DNA of 6,576 bases from Candidatus Omnitrophota bacterium (GTDB lineage: Bacteria > Ratteibacteria > UBA8468 > B48-G9 > JAFGKM01). Within the stretch, counting starts at the first letter, position 1, and every line of letters begins with the position of its first letter. The position numbers and the translations under genes are program-made. Below the pieces are notes generated by a model, which saw only the letters and a list, made by a program, of their open reading frames with translations, did not search any database and was not told the DNA's origin. The DNA is taken from assembly GCA_023819365.1 (NCBI GenBank), contig JAMWBP010000036.1, positions 1-6,576 on the forward strand, in the 5' to 3' direction. Positions 1 to 6,576 of this stretch are shown here, piece after piece.

Positions 1-1257
<1,257 letters not shown>

Positions 1258-2136
1258 ATGAACTATAATGAAATTTTAGAGTATTTTCTTCGGCATATAG
1301 AAGTTGAACGAAATTTTTCAAAAAATACAGTTGCTTCATACAAGTGTGACCTTGAAAAATTTGGAGAATTTTTACATCTTAACAACTATAAACTTCAAGA
1401 GATAGATAATGAAAAAATTACAGGATATATTCTATTTCTTAAAAAGAAGGGTCTTTCCTCATCATCTATTATTAGAACTCTTTCTGCTGTAAGAAATCTT
1501 TACAGGTTTATGGCAGTCCAGGGGATAGTGAAGGATTCTAATATTTCTGATATTGAATCTCCTAAGGTTCACAGGGACCTACCAGATGTATTAAGTAGAG
1601 AAGAAATAGAGACATTGATAAACAATGTATCTGGACGAGATAAACTGCGAAACTTAGCCATTATTGAACTTATATATGGAGCTGGGCTGCGTGTCTCTGA
1701 ACTGGTAGGTATAAAGTTAGAGGATATAGATTTTGAAAAAGAATATGTGAAAATTAAAGGGAAGGGGAACAGGGAACGGCTGGTATTTATTAATAGACAT
1801 ACCATTTCTGCTATAAAGAATTACCTTGAGACACGAACCAAAGATAATACTGCTAAATCCATCTGGTTGTTTCCTAATAGAAGTGGCAAAAAAATATCCA
1901 GGCAGAGTATATGGAAACTGATAAAAAAGATTTCTGTATATCTGCCTTCAGAGAAAAAAATAAGCCCTCATACATTCAGACATACATTTGCAACGCATCT
2001 ACTTGAAAGGGGGCTTGATTTAAGGATTGTTCAGCAACTACTTGGACATAAAACACTCGCCACCACAGAGATTTACACACATATGAATAGAAAGCATATT
2101 CAGGCACTTTATAAAAAGTTTCATCCACGTGCATAA
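1258..2136 (+). CDS. xerD: Tyrosine site-specific recombinase, XerC/XerD family
   Basis: This is a cytoplasmic recombinase of the type that acts as a XerC-XerD heterotetramer at dif to resolve chromosome dimers. The 292-residue length is normal (E. coli XerD has 298). Residues 1-85 form the SAM-like core-binding domain (VERNFSKNTVASYKCDL). Residues from about 108 form the catalytic domain with the full set of active-site residues: R145 (GAGLRVSEL), K169 (KGKGNRER), H238 and R241 (SPHTFRH), H264 (LLGH) and the nucleophile Y273 (EIYTH). The protein ends in HPRA, typical of Xer proteins. LRIVQQLLGH and the ESPK-x3-DLPDVLS linker look more like XerD than XerC, but the two are hard to separate by eye. 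The start is well supported: GGAG lies 5 nt upstream, inside the end of ligA, and the ATG abuts the ligA stop codon. Nothing points to an integron or phage integrase: there is no extra domain and no cargo or attachment site nearby. Confidence 0.93.
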   Translation: MNYNEILEYFLRHIEVERNFSKNTVASYKCDLEKFGEFLHLNNYKLQEIDNEKITGYILFLKKKGLSSSSIIRTLSAVRNLYRFMAVQGIVKDSNISDIESPKVHRDLPDVLSREEIETLINNVSGRDKLRNLAIIELIYGAGLRVSELVGIKLEDIDFEKEYVKIKGKGNRERLVFINRHTISAIKNYLETRTKDNTAKSIWLFPNRSGKKISRQSIWKLIKKISVYLPSEKKISPHTFRHTFATHLLERGLDLRIVQQLLGHKTLATTEIYTHMNRKHIQALYKKFHPRA

Positions 2137-2141
2137 TTAAA

Positions 2142-2187
2142 ACCCGAAATTCAAAATCCAAAAATCCGAAACAAATCCAAGAATTTC
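2142..2187. repeat. Degenerate A-rich short repeat filling the convergent xerD/aroC gap
   Basis: The 49 bp between the xerD stop and the aroC stop consist almost wholly of loosely repeated units of the form CRAAATYC / AAAATCC, with an ACAAATCC variant near the middle. The run continues to the complement of the aroC TGA (2186-2188), so the last codon of aroC appears to lie at the element's edge. From general familiarity, runs of CGAAATYC-like units joined through GAAACAAAT are dispersed between genes in some environmental bacterial genomes; I cannot verify that here. No stem-loop followed by a T-tract was seen, so neither convergent gene has an obvious intrinsic terminator in this gap. Confidence 0.5.
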
Positions 2188-3343
2188 AATAGTTCTCTTT
2201 TAACCTCATCCACTTTTTATCCAGTTTAGCAAGCGAGTCATATGCCCTGGCAAGATATAGGGCATCTAATACCGTAATAGCAGCCATTGCCTCAATGACT
2301 GCATATATCCTTCCTACAAGTGTTGGGTCTCTTCTTGTAATGGGCTTTAGTTTAACTTCCTCCATTGTCTTCATATTTATAGATGTCTGCTCTATGGAGA
2401 TAGTAGGGGTGGGTTTTACTGCTACCCTTGCTACAATATCTTCTCCATTTGTAATCCCTCCCAAAAGTCCTCCTGCATTATTTGTCCTGAACCTTATCTT
2501 CCCGTCTTTCGTTATATATGGCTGGTCGTTGTTTTCAGACCCCTTCATATTACCGACCTTAAAGCCCGCACCAAACTCTATACCTTTCACCGCTCCTATA
2601 CTGCATATGGCATGTGCAAGCAAAGCACTCATTTTATCAAAGACCGGCTCTCCTAAACCAGCAGGGATATTATGGATAATGAGTTCAATAATACCTCCTG
2701 CTGTATCACCCTCTTCTTTTATCTCAAGGACTCTCTTTTCCATCTTTTTTGCTGCTTCAAGGTCAGGACAGTTAATCTCGTTTTTTCTATAATTTTTCTT
2801 AATCTCTTCCCATTTCATATCCCTTGCTTTAATACCCATACACTCTTTTGTATATGCTAAAATCTCTAGCCCCTCTCTCTTAAGAATAAACTTTGCAACC
2901 GCTCCACCTGCTACCCTTGCTACTGTTTCCCGTCCTGAAGCCCTTCCTGCTCCACACCAGTCCTGTGCCTCACCATATTTCAGAAAGAAAGGATAGGTAG
3001 CATGTCCTGGTCTAAATATATCTTTATACTCCCTGTACTGGTCAATATGAATCTTCTGTGTATCAACATTATAGATAATTATTCCAAGGGGGGCACCTGT
3101 TGTTACTCCATCCTGTCCTATACCTGCAAAAATTTCGCACTGGTCTGTCTCTTTTCTTGGACTATTAATTTTACCTATCCCAGGTCTTCTTTTGTCCAGT
3201 TCTTCTTGTATTACTTCTCTTGTAATCTTCAATCCAGGTGGGACTCCATCAACTATTACAGCAAGCCCTGACCCCTTTCCTATTCCATATGATTCTCCAC
3301 AGGTCGTAATACGAAATATCCTGCCAAAACTATTTCCTAACAT
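2186..3343 (-). CDS. aroC: Chorismate synthase AroC (signature His replaced by Tyr)
   Basis: Chorismate synthase catalyses anti-1,4-elimination of phosphate from EPSP to give chorismate and needs reduced FMN. The start at 3343 gives 385 residues beginning MLGNSFGRIFRITTCGES, as in the family. It has AAGGAGG (3350-3356) 6 nt upstream and lies one base after the aroA stop; an in-frame ATG nine codons upstream (3370) lies inside aroA and adds a non-family extension. Visible motifs: signature 1 as GESYG (residues 16-20), FRPGHATY with the second conserved His at 114, GRASGRET (133-140), a GSENND stretch (about 268-273), NNAGGLLGGITNGE (288-301), KPTPTISIEQ (310-319) and RRDP with the catalytic Asp at 339. 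The odd point is Tyr19, where the family has an invariant His (N. crassa His17). HAT instead of the common HAD and RRDP instead of RSDP/RHDP are further departures. The fold motifs and length are otherwise normal, so it is probably functional, with some doubt about full activity. Confidence 0.95.
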   Translation of the reverse strand: MLGNSFGRIFRITTCGESYGIGKGSGLAVIVDGVPPGLKITREVIQEELDKRRPGIGKINSPRKETDQCEIFAGIGQDGVTTGAPLGIIIYNVDTQKIHIDQYREYKDIFRPGHATYPFFLKYGEAQDWCGAGRASGRETVARVAGGAVAKFILKREGLEILAYTKECMGIKARDMKWEEIKKNYRKNEINCPDLEAAKKMEKRVLEIKEEGDTAGGIIELIIHNIPAGLGEPVFDKMSALLAHAICSIGAVKGIEFGAGFKVGNMKGSENNDQPYITKDGKIRFRTNNAGGLLGGITNGEDIVARVAVKPTPTISIEQTSINMKTMEEVKLKPITRRDPTLVGRIYAVIEAMAAITVLDALYLARAYDSLAKLDKKWMRLKENY

Positions 3344-3344
3344 T

Positions 3345-4625
3345 CTATTCCTCCTTGTTAATAATAGCACCTATTTTTTTCATTAACTCAATAAAATTGG
3401 GAAATGTTACACTTACTGCTTCTGCAGTCGTAATCTTTGTAGTTCCTTCAGCGATAAGACCTGCAAGAGACAGAGCCATTACTATCCTGTGGTCGTAATG
3501 TCCGTTGACCTCCGTCCCTTTAAGATTGCTATGATATATTATCAGGCCATCGTATGTCTCTTCTATTCTTGCATTCATCTTGGATAACTCTTCTGCCATA
3601 ACCTTTATCCTATCTGTCTCTTTTATCCTTGCATGTGCAACATTGTATATCTTTGTAGTACCTTCAGCAAAACATCCACAGACCGCCATAGCAGGTAATG
3701 CGTCAGGAGTGTTATTTAAATCCAGTTCAGTCCCTTTTAATCTACCCCCTTTAATCCGAATACCATCTCTTTCTATTCTTATATCCGCACCCATCTTTTT
3801 GAGATATTCAATAACCATCCTGTCACCCTGAACATCATTAACATCCAGGCCTCTTAAGAGAATATCTGAATCTTTTGTTATAACGCCTGCTACAAGAAAG
3901 AAGGTTGCAGAGCTCCAGTCAGCAGGAATTACTTTTTTAAAGGCATTATACCTCTGATTCCCTTTTACTTTAAAATAGGTATAATCAGAGTTTCTTTCAT
4001 ACACAATCCCTCTTTCATCAAGCCACCTTAAGGTCATCTCTATATATGGAACCTCATGGATATTAACAACCCTTATCTCTGTATCTCTTTTTGCAAGTGG
4101 AGTAGAAATCAATAAAGATGATACGAATTGAGAACTTATTCCGTTGACTTCTGTTTTTCCTCCTTGAATTTCTCCTTTTATTTTTACAGGTGGCTTACCA
4201 TTACCCATCAGTGATATGCCATAAACACCAAGTTTATTTAAAGCATCCAGTAGTGGTTGCACAGGCCGTGTTCTCAGGGATTCATCACCGTCAAGTATAA
4301 CATCAAATTTACCGAGAGAAGCCACTCCTGTAAGAAGATTTAACGATGTTCCTGAATTTCCTAAATAAAGTGGCTCTTCCGGTTTGTGTATTCTCCCACC
4401 TGTCCCTTCAATTATCCAGTCCATCCCTGATGTATCTATTTTTGCTCCTAAATGTCTGCAACCCTGTACAGATGCAAGGGTATCTTCTGATATTAGAGGG
4501 TTTATAAGTTTTGTTGTTCCTCCGGCAAGGGTGCCTATTACCACTCCTCTTATAGTATGTGACTTTGACCCTGGTATTGTTACTTCTCCTCTCAATTTTT
4601 TAGTTTGTTTCACAATTATATCCAT
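3345..4625 (-). CDS. aroA: 3-phosphoshikimate 1-carboxyvinyltransferase (EPSP synthase) AroA
   Basis: This enzyme transfers the enolpyruvyl group of PEP to shikimate 3-phosphate, giving EPSP, the step before AroC. Its 426 residues match E. coli AroA (427). Ligand residues visible by comparison with E. coli: PGSKS-HTIR with K21, S22 and R26 (K22, S23, R27); GNSGTS with G92 (G96); R120 in LRTRP (R124); S164-S165-Q166 (S169-S170-Q171); D308 in NTPDALPAM (D313); K335, E336 and R339 in KETDR (K340, E341, R344); and R380 in DHRIVM (R386). The position of E. coli R100 is Asn96 here (GNSGTSLNLL), and the K411 position is Val406, the latter common outside the proteobacterial type. The start fits because 17 residues precede PGSKS, as in relatives, yet no clear Shine-Dalgarno lies upstream. 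It is first in a minus-strand pair with aroC and divergent from aroB-pheA. Confidence 0.96.
   Translation of the reverse strand: MDIIVKQTKKLRGEVTIPGSKSHTIRGVVIGTLAGGTTKLINPLISEDTLASVQGCRHLGAKIDTSGMDWIIEGTGGRIHKPEEPLYLGNSGTSLNLLTGVASLGKFDVILDGDESLRTRPVQPLLDALNKLGVYGISLMGNGKPPVKIKGEIQGGKTEVNGISSQFVSSLLISTPLAKRDTEIRVVNIHEVPYIEMTLRWLDERGIVYERNSDYTYFKVKGNQRYNAFKKVIPADWSSATFFLVAGVITKDSDILLRGLDVNDVQGDRMVIEYLKKMGADIRIERDGIRIKGGRLKGTELDLNNTPDALPAMAVCGCFAEGTTKIYNVAHARIKETDRIKVMAEELSKMNARIEETYDGLIIYHSNLKGTEVNGHYDHRIVMALSLAGLIAEGTTKITTAEAVSVTFPNFIELMKKIGAIINKEE
3350..3356 (-). promoter_or_regulatory. Strong Shine-Dalgarno site of aroC
   Basis: On the minus strand this reads AAGGAGG, with 6 nt to the ATG at 3343. 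It lies within the last codons of aroA. It decides the aroC start in favour of 3343 over the upstream in-frame ATG at 3370, and together with the one-base gap it indicates translational coupling of aroA and aroC. Confidence 0.85.
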
Positions 4626-4633
4626 AACCCAGA

Positions 4634-4639
4634 ATTATT
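4634..4639 (-). promoter_or_regulatory. Possible -10 box for aroA close to its start codon
   Basis: The minus strand reads AATAAT, a five-of-six match to TATAAT, followed by 8 nt and then the aroA ATG. If used, transcription would begin at or next to the start codon, consistent with the absence of a Shine-Dalgarno site. The -35 region 17 bp upstream (ACTGCT, within the inverted repeat arm) is poor, so this is tentative. A second candidate -10, TATAAA on the minus strand at 4731-4736, would give a leader of about 100 nt carrying the inverted repeat. Confidence 0.3.
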
Positions 4640-4654
4640 AGTTTTGTAAAATTT

Positions 4655-4730
4655 GTAGCAGTGTTATTTATGCTACGAATTGGGGGGATAAATTACATCA
4701 ATAAATCCATCCGATAAATAACACTGCTAC
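4655..4730. repeat. Perfect 16-bp inverted repeat with 44-nt spacer between aroA and aroB
   Basis: The left arm GTAGCAGTGTTATTTA (4655-4670) is exactly the reverse complement of the right arm TAAATAACACTGCTAC (4715-4730), enclosing 44 nt with a G-run (4682-4687). TGCTAC occurs a second time just after the left arm (4671-4676), so GTAGCA could instead form a short local hairpin with a 10-nt loop. Both ends of the element are flanked by TTT, which could be a 3-bp target duplication but is weak evidence in AT-rich DNA. It lies about 30 bp upstream of aroA and 100 bp upstream of aroB. It could be a small non-autonomous mobile element (MITE-like) or a regulatory hairpin; the sequence alone does not decide. 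No coding potential was seen in it. Confidence 0.8.
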
Positions 4731-4793
4731 TTTATACGGTTGTCCCTTTTTATTAAAACTTATCTATCACAAATTATAACATTTCCAGGGTTT

Positions 4794-4809
4794 CTTGTAA
4801 ATATACAAG
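4794..4809. promoter_or_regulatory. Operator-like palindrome over the aroB -35 box
   Basis: CTTGTA-AATA-TACAAG is a perfect 6+4+6 palindrome that covers the whole -35 hexamer and the first half of the spacer of the aroB promoter. That size and placement suit a dimeric repressor that would block RNA polymerase. The regulator is unknown, and no regulator gene is in the window. I did not recognise it as a TrpR or TyrR box. Confidence 0.45.
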
Positions 4810-4823
4810 TTTTGGAATATAAT
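4795..4823 (+). promoter_or_regulatory. Sigma-70 type promoter of aroB-pheA
   Basis: TTGTAA (4795-4800) is followed by exactly 17 bp and then a perfect TATAAT (4818-4823). Usual spacing from the -10 box places the transcription start at about 4829-4831, i.e. at or within two bases of the aroB ATG (4831). No Shine-Dalgarno-like sequence lies at a useful distance upstream of that ATG, so the mRNA is inferred to be leaderless. Confidence 0.7.
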
Positions 4824-4830
4824 TAAACCT

Positions 4831-5919
4831 ATGAAAAAAATCAGGGTAAATCTTAAAGAAGAGAATATTTATTTTATTTATCTTGGATATTCTTTAAAAG
4901 ATGTAGGAAGGTTATTAACAGAAAAAAAATATGGTAGAAAAGTTTTGATATTGAGCGATACCAATGTGTTTTCTATATATGGAGAGGTGATAAAGGATTC
5001 TCTTACAAAGGAAGAAAAAAAAGTTATTGATGTGGTTATTCGTCCAGGTGAGAGAGCAAAAACATTACATAATGCCTACAATATATTAAAAAATTGTGCT
5101 GAAAATGAAATGGGAAGGGATGATACCATCCTGACATTAGGAGGAGGAGTGATAAGTGATTTAGGAGGTTTTGTCGCTTCAATATATATGAGGGGGATAA
5201 ACTTTGTTGTAGTACCAACGACCCTTCTTGCTTATGTTGATGCCTCTATAGGTGGGAAGACAGGTGTCAACCTTCCTTTCGGAAAGAACCTTGTCGGGAG
5301 TTTTTATCAACCGTCTTTTGTATATATGGACTACAATACACTATCAACCCTACCTAAAAGGGAGGTGAAACAGGGGATTGCAGAAATAATAAAGTATGGG
5401 ATAATAAAAAGTAAAAAGATATTTGACATTTTTAGAGATAAACCAGTAGATGAGATGAAAAAATATCTTCCGTTTCTTATTGAAGAGAGTATTAAAATTA
5501 AAAAAGATGTAGTAGAAAAAGATGAGAAGGAGAAAAAAGGACTGCGGGAGATTTTAAATTTCGGGCATACGCTCGGACATGCTATTGAGATTTCTCATCT
5601 TTCAAAATTTTCACATGGAGAGAGTATATCCTTAGGTATGGTAGGAGAGACCTATATTTCCTGGAAGTTAGGTTTTTGCAGGGAAGATGTATACTATGCA
5701 GTAAAGGAAGTTCTGCAAAAGCACCGACTTCCTTTTAATTTTTCATCTGTTGTGATAGATAAAATTTTCAATTATCTCAGATATGATAAGAAAGTAAGAC
5801 AGGGTAATCTCAGATTTGTTCTTGTTGAAGATATTGGAAAGGTTAAAACTGGAATAGTTGTAAAAATTGAAGATGTGTCTAAAATTTTAAAGGAGATGGT
5901 AAAAGATGAAAAGTATTGA
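4831..5919 (+). CDS. aroB: 3-dehydroquinate synthase AroB
   Basis: AroB converts DAHP to 3-dehydroquinate, the second step of the shikimate pathway, using bound NAD+ and a divalent metal (Zn or Co). The 362-residue length is normal for the bacterial enzyme. Visible features: PGERAKTL (72-79); the NAD-binding stretch GGGVISDLGGFVAS (104-117); VVPTTLLAYVDASIGGKTGVN (127-147); metal ligands E185 (GIAEIIKYG), H246 (NFGHTLGH) and H262 (HGES); and the C-terminal DKK at 319-321. All key residues are present. The start at 4831 gives a typical N-terminus, with no earlier in-frame alternative noted; it has no Shine-Dalgarno site but sits 7 nt after a consensus -10 box. Its last 14 nt overlap pheA, so the two are read from one mRNA. 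It is divergent from aroA-aroC. Confidence 0.97.
   Translation: MKKIRVNLKEENIYFIYLGYSLKDVGRLLTEKKYGRKVLILSDTNVFSIYGEVIKDSLTKEEKKVIDVVIRPGERAKTLHNAYNILKNCAENEMGRDDTILTLGGGVISDLGGFVASIYMRGINFVVVPTTLLAYVDASIGGKTGVNLPFGKNLVGSFYQPSFVYMDYNTLSTLPKREVKQGIAEIIKYGIIKSKKIFDIFRDKPVDEMKKYLPFLIEESIKIKKDVVEKDEKEKKGLREILNFGHTLGHAIEISHLSKFSHGESISLGMVGETYISWKLGFCREDVYYAVKEVLQKHRLPFNFSSVVIDKIFNYLRYDKKVRQGNLRFVLVEDIGKVKTGIVVKIEDVSKILKEMVKDEKY
5891..5895 (+). promoter_or_regulatory. Shine-Dalgarno site of pheA inside aroB
   Basis: AGGAG within AAAGGAGATGG lies 10 nt upstream of the pheA ATG at 5906, inside the final codons of aroB. It supports the overlapping start. The nearer ATG at 5896 is in the aroB frame (Met356) and does not begin pheA. 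Confidence 0.7.
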
Positions 5920-6576
5920 TGAGATAAGAAACAAGATAGATGATATAGACAGGAATATTCTGGATTTACTTAATCAGCGAGCTGAGATGGTAAAGTGGAT
6001 AACCGATCTTAAAAGAGAGAAAAAACTTCCCCCTTTTGACCCTTCAAGAGAGAGAAAGATAATAGAAGAACTCTCTCGTAGAAATAAGGGACCACTTACA
6101 GAGAAAGATATTGAATCTATTATGGGCGCTATATTTAAGATATACAGGGGTATGTTCAGACCTTTAAAGATAGCATATCTTGGACCTGAAGGAACATTTA
6201 CACATCAGGCGGCACTTAATAAATTTGGAGAGAAATGTGAATTTATTCCATGCAAAACCATAGATAATATATTCAAAGAAGTTGAAAAAGATAGGGCTGA
6301 TTACGGTGTTGTTCCCATAGAGAACTCAATGGAAGGAGTGGTAACCCATACACTTGATATGTTTGTTGAAAGTAATTTAAATATCACTGCAGAGATACTT
6401 CTTGATGTCCATCACTACCTCCTTTCAAAAGAAAAAACACTCTCATCTGTTAAAAAGATTTTTTCACATTCTCAGGCAATAGGCCAGTGTTGGAACTGGA
6501 TTATGGAAAACCTGCCAGAGACAAAATTGATAGAAACAGAAAGCACAGCCAAAGCAGTGAAGATGGCAAAAAGAGA
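5906..6576 (+). CDS. pheA: Bifunctional chorismate mutase / prephenate dehydratase (P-protein), 3' end cut by window
   Basis: The protein rearranges chorismate to prephenate and then dehydrates and decarboxylates it to phenylpyruvate, the branch to phenylalanine. The 223 residues visible begin MKSIDEIRNKIDDIDRNI. Residues 1-85 are an AroQ-type chorismate mutase helical domain with R8, R25, K36, D45, R48 and E49 matching E. coli R11, R28, K39, D48, R51 and E52. The position of E. coli Q88 seems to be Phe84 or Arg85. From residue 89 the prephenate dehydratase domain follows: IAYLGPEGTFTHQAA, VVPIENSMEGVVTHTLD (135-151) and SHSQAIGQC (187-195). The catalytic TRF motif and the ACT domain that normally senses phenylalanine would lie beyond the right edge, so feedback control cannot be judged. 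The start overlaps the end of aroB by 14 nt with AGGAG upstream, so the two genes are probably translationally coupled. Confidence 0.95.
   Translation, partial: MKSIDEIRNKIDDIDRNILDLLNQRAEMVKWITDLKREKKLPPFDPSRERKIIEELSRRNKGPLTEKDIESIMGAIFKIYRGMFRPLKIAYLGPEGTFTHQAALNKFGEKCEFIPCKTIDNIFKEVEKDRADYGVVPIENSMEGVVTHTLDMFVESNLNITAEILLDVHHYLLSKEKTLSSVKKIFSHSQAIGQCWNWIMENLPETKLIETESTAKAVKMAKR

Noticed and set aside
1258..2136. Recombinase as part of a mobile element, phage or integron
   Set aside because: It is a standard-length Xer protein fused into a ligA transcription unit, with housekeeping neighbours and no attachment repeats or cargo genes.
2295..2792. A 165-codon open frame on the plus strand opposite aroC
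   Set aside because: It lies wholly antisense to a gene with clear chorismate synthase motifs, has no Shine-Dalgarno or family-like sequence, and reads as a hydrophobic shadow translation. The same applies to the other antisense frames over ligA, xerD, aroA and aroB.
3344..3370. Longer aroC start at 3370 (nine extra residues)
   Set aside because: The extension lies in the aroA coding end and does not resemble chorismate synthase N-termini; the ATG at 3343 has AAGGAGG at 6 nt and begins with the family-typical MLGNSFG.
4688..4726. 13-bp spaced ATAAAT units as replication-origin iterons
   Set aside because: Only six bases per unit are conserved, there are just three units, and no DnaA boxes, replication gene or AT-rich unwinding context is present.
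4655..4730. Inverted repeat read as an intrinsic terminator or an integron attC site
   Set aside because: The spacer is long, no T-tract follows either arm, and the repeat lies upstream of both divergent genes rather than after one. The arms lack the paired core sites and cassette context of an attC, and there is no IntI-type integrase.

Overview
The window is an AT-rich, densely coded bacterial chromosome segment holding six protein genes, all recognisable housekeeping enzymes. No rRNA, tRNA, CRISPR array, insertion sequence or phage gene was seen. The organism cannot be named from this sequence alone. A bacterial NAD+-dependent DNA ligase, a Xer recombinase and an AroQ-type chorismate mutase fused to prephenate dehydratase (the fusion common in Gram-negative and many deep-branching bacteria) all point to a bacterium. 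The AT-rich composition, the oligo-CRAAATYC-like intergenic repeat and the apparent leaderless start of aroB would suit an uncultured candidate-phylum lineage (Omnitrophota-like, for example), but that is a guess.

Layout. Positions 1-2136, plus strand: the 3' part of ligA runs directly into a XerC/XerD tyrosine recombinase gene with zero intergenic bases (TAG then ATG). Positions 2137-2185: a short convergent intergenic gap made almost entirely of a degenerate A-rich short repeat. Positions 2186-4625, minus strand: aroA (EPSP synthase) followed by aroC (chorismate synthase), one base apart, so very likely one mRNA. Positions 4626-4830: a 205-bp divergent control region. It contains a perfect 16-bp inverted repeat with a 44-nt spacer and, next to aroB, a near-consensus sigma-70 promoter whose -35 box lies inside a 16-bp palindrome. 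Positions 4831-6576, plus strand: aroB (3-dehydroquinate synthase) overlapping pheA (chorismate mutase/prephenate dehydratase) by 14 nt; pheA runs off the right edge.

How the genes work together. AroB makes 3-dehydroquinate, the first cyclic compound of the shikimate pathway. AroA makes EPSP from shikimate 3-phosphate and PEP. AroC turns EPSP into chorismate. PheA takes chorismate through prephenate to phenylpyruvate, toward phenylalanine. The divergent arrangement puts four aromatic-pathway genes under one shared control region. The DAHP synthase, dehydroquinase, shikimate dehydrogenase and shikimate kinase genes are not in this window.

I found no new multi-gene system. The points most worth a second look are: the Tyr replacing the invariant signature-1 His of chorismate synthase; the inverted-repeat element and the operator-like palindrome in the divergent control region; the apparent leaderless start of aroB; and the repeat at the convergent junction, which reaches into the aroC stop codon.
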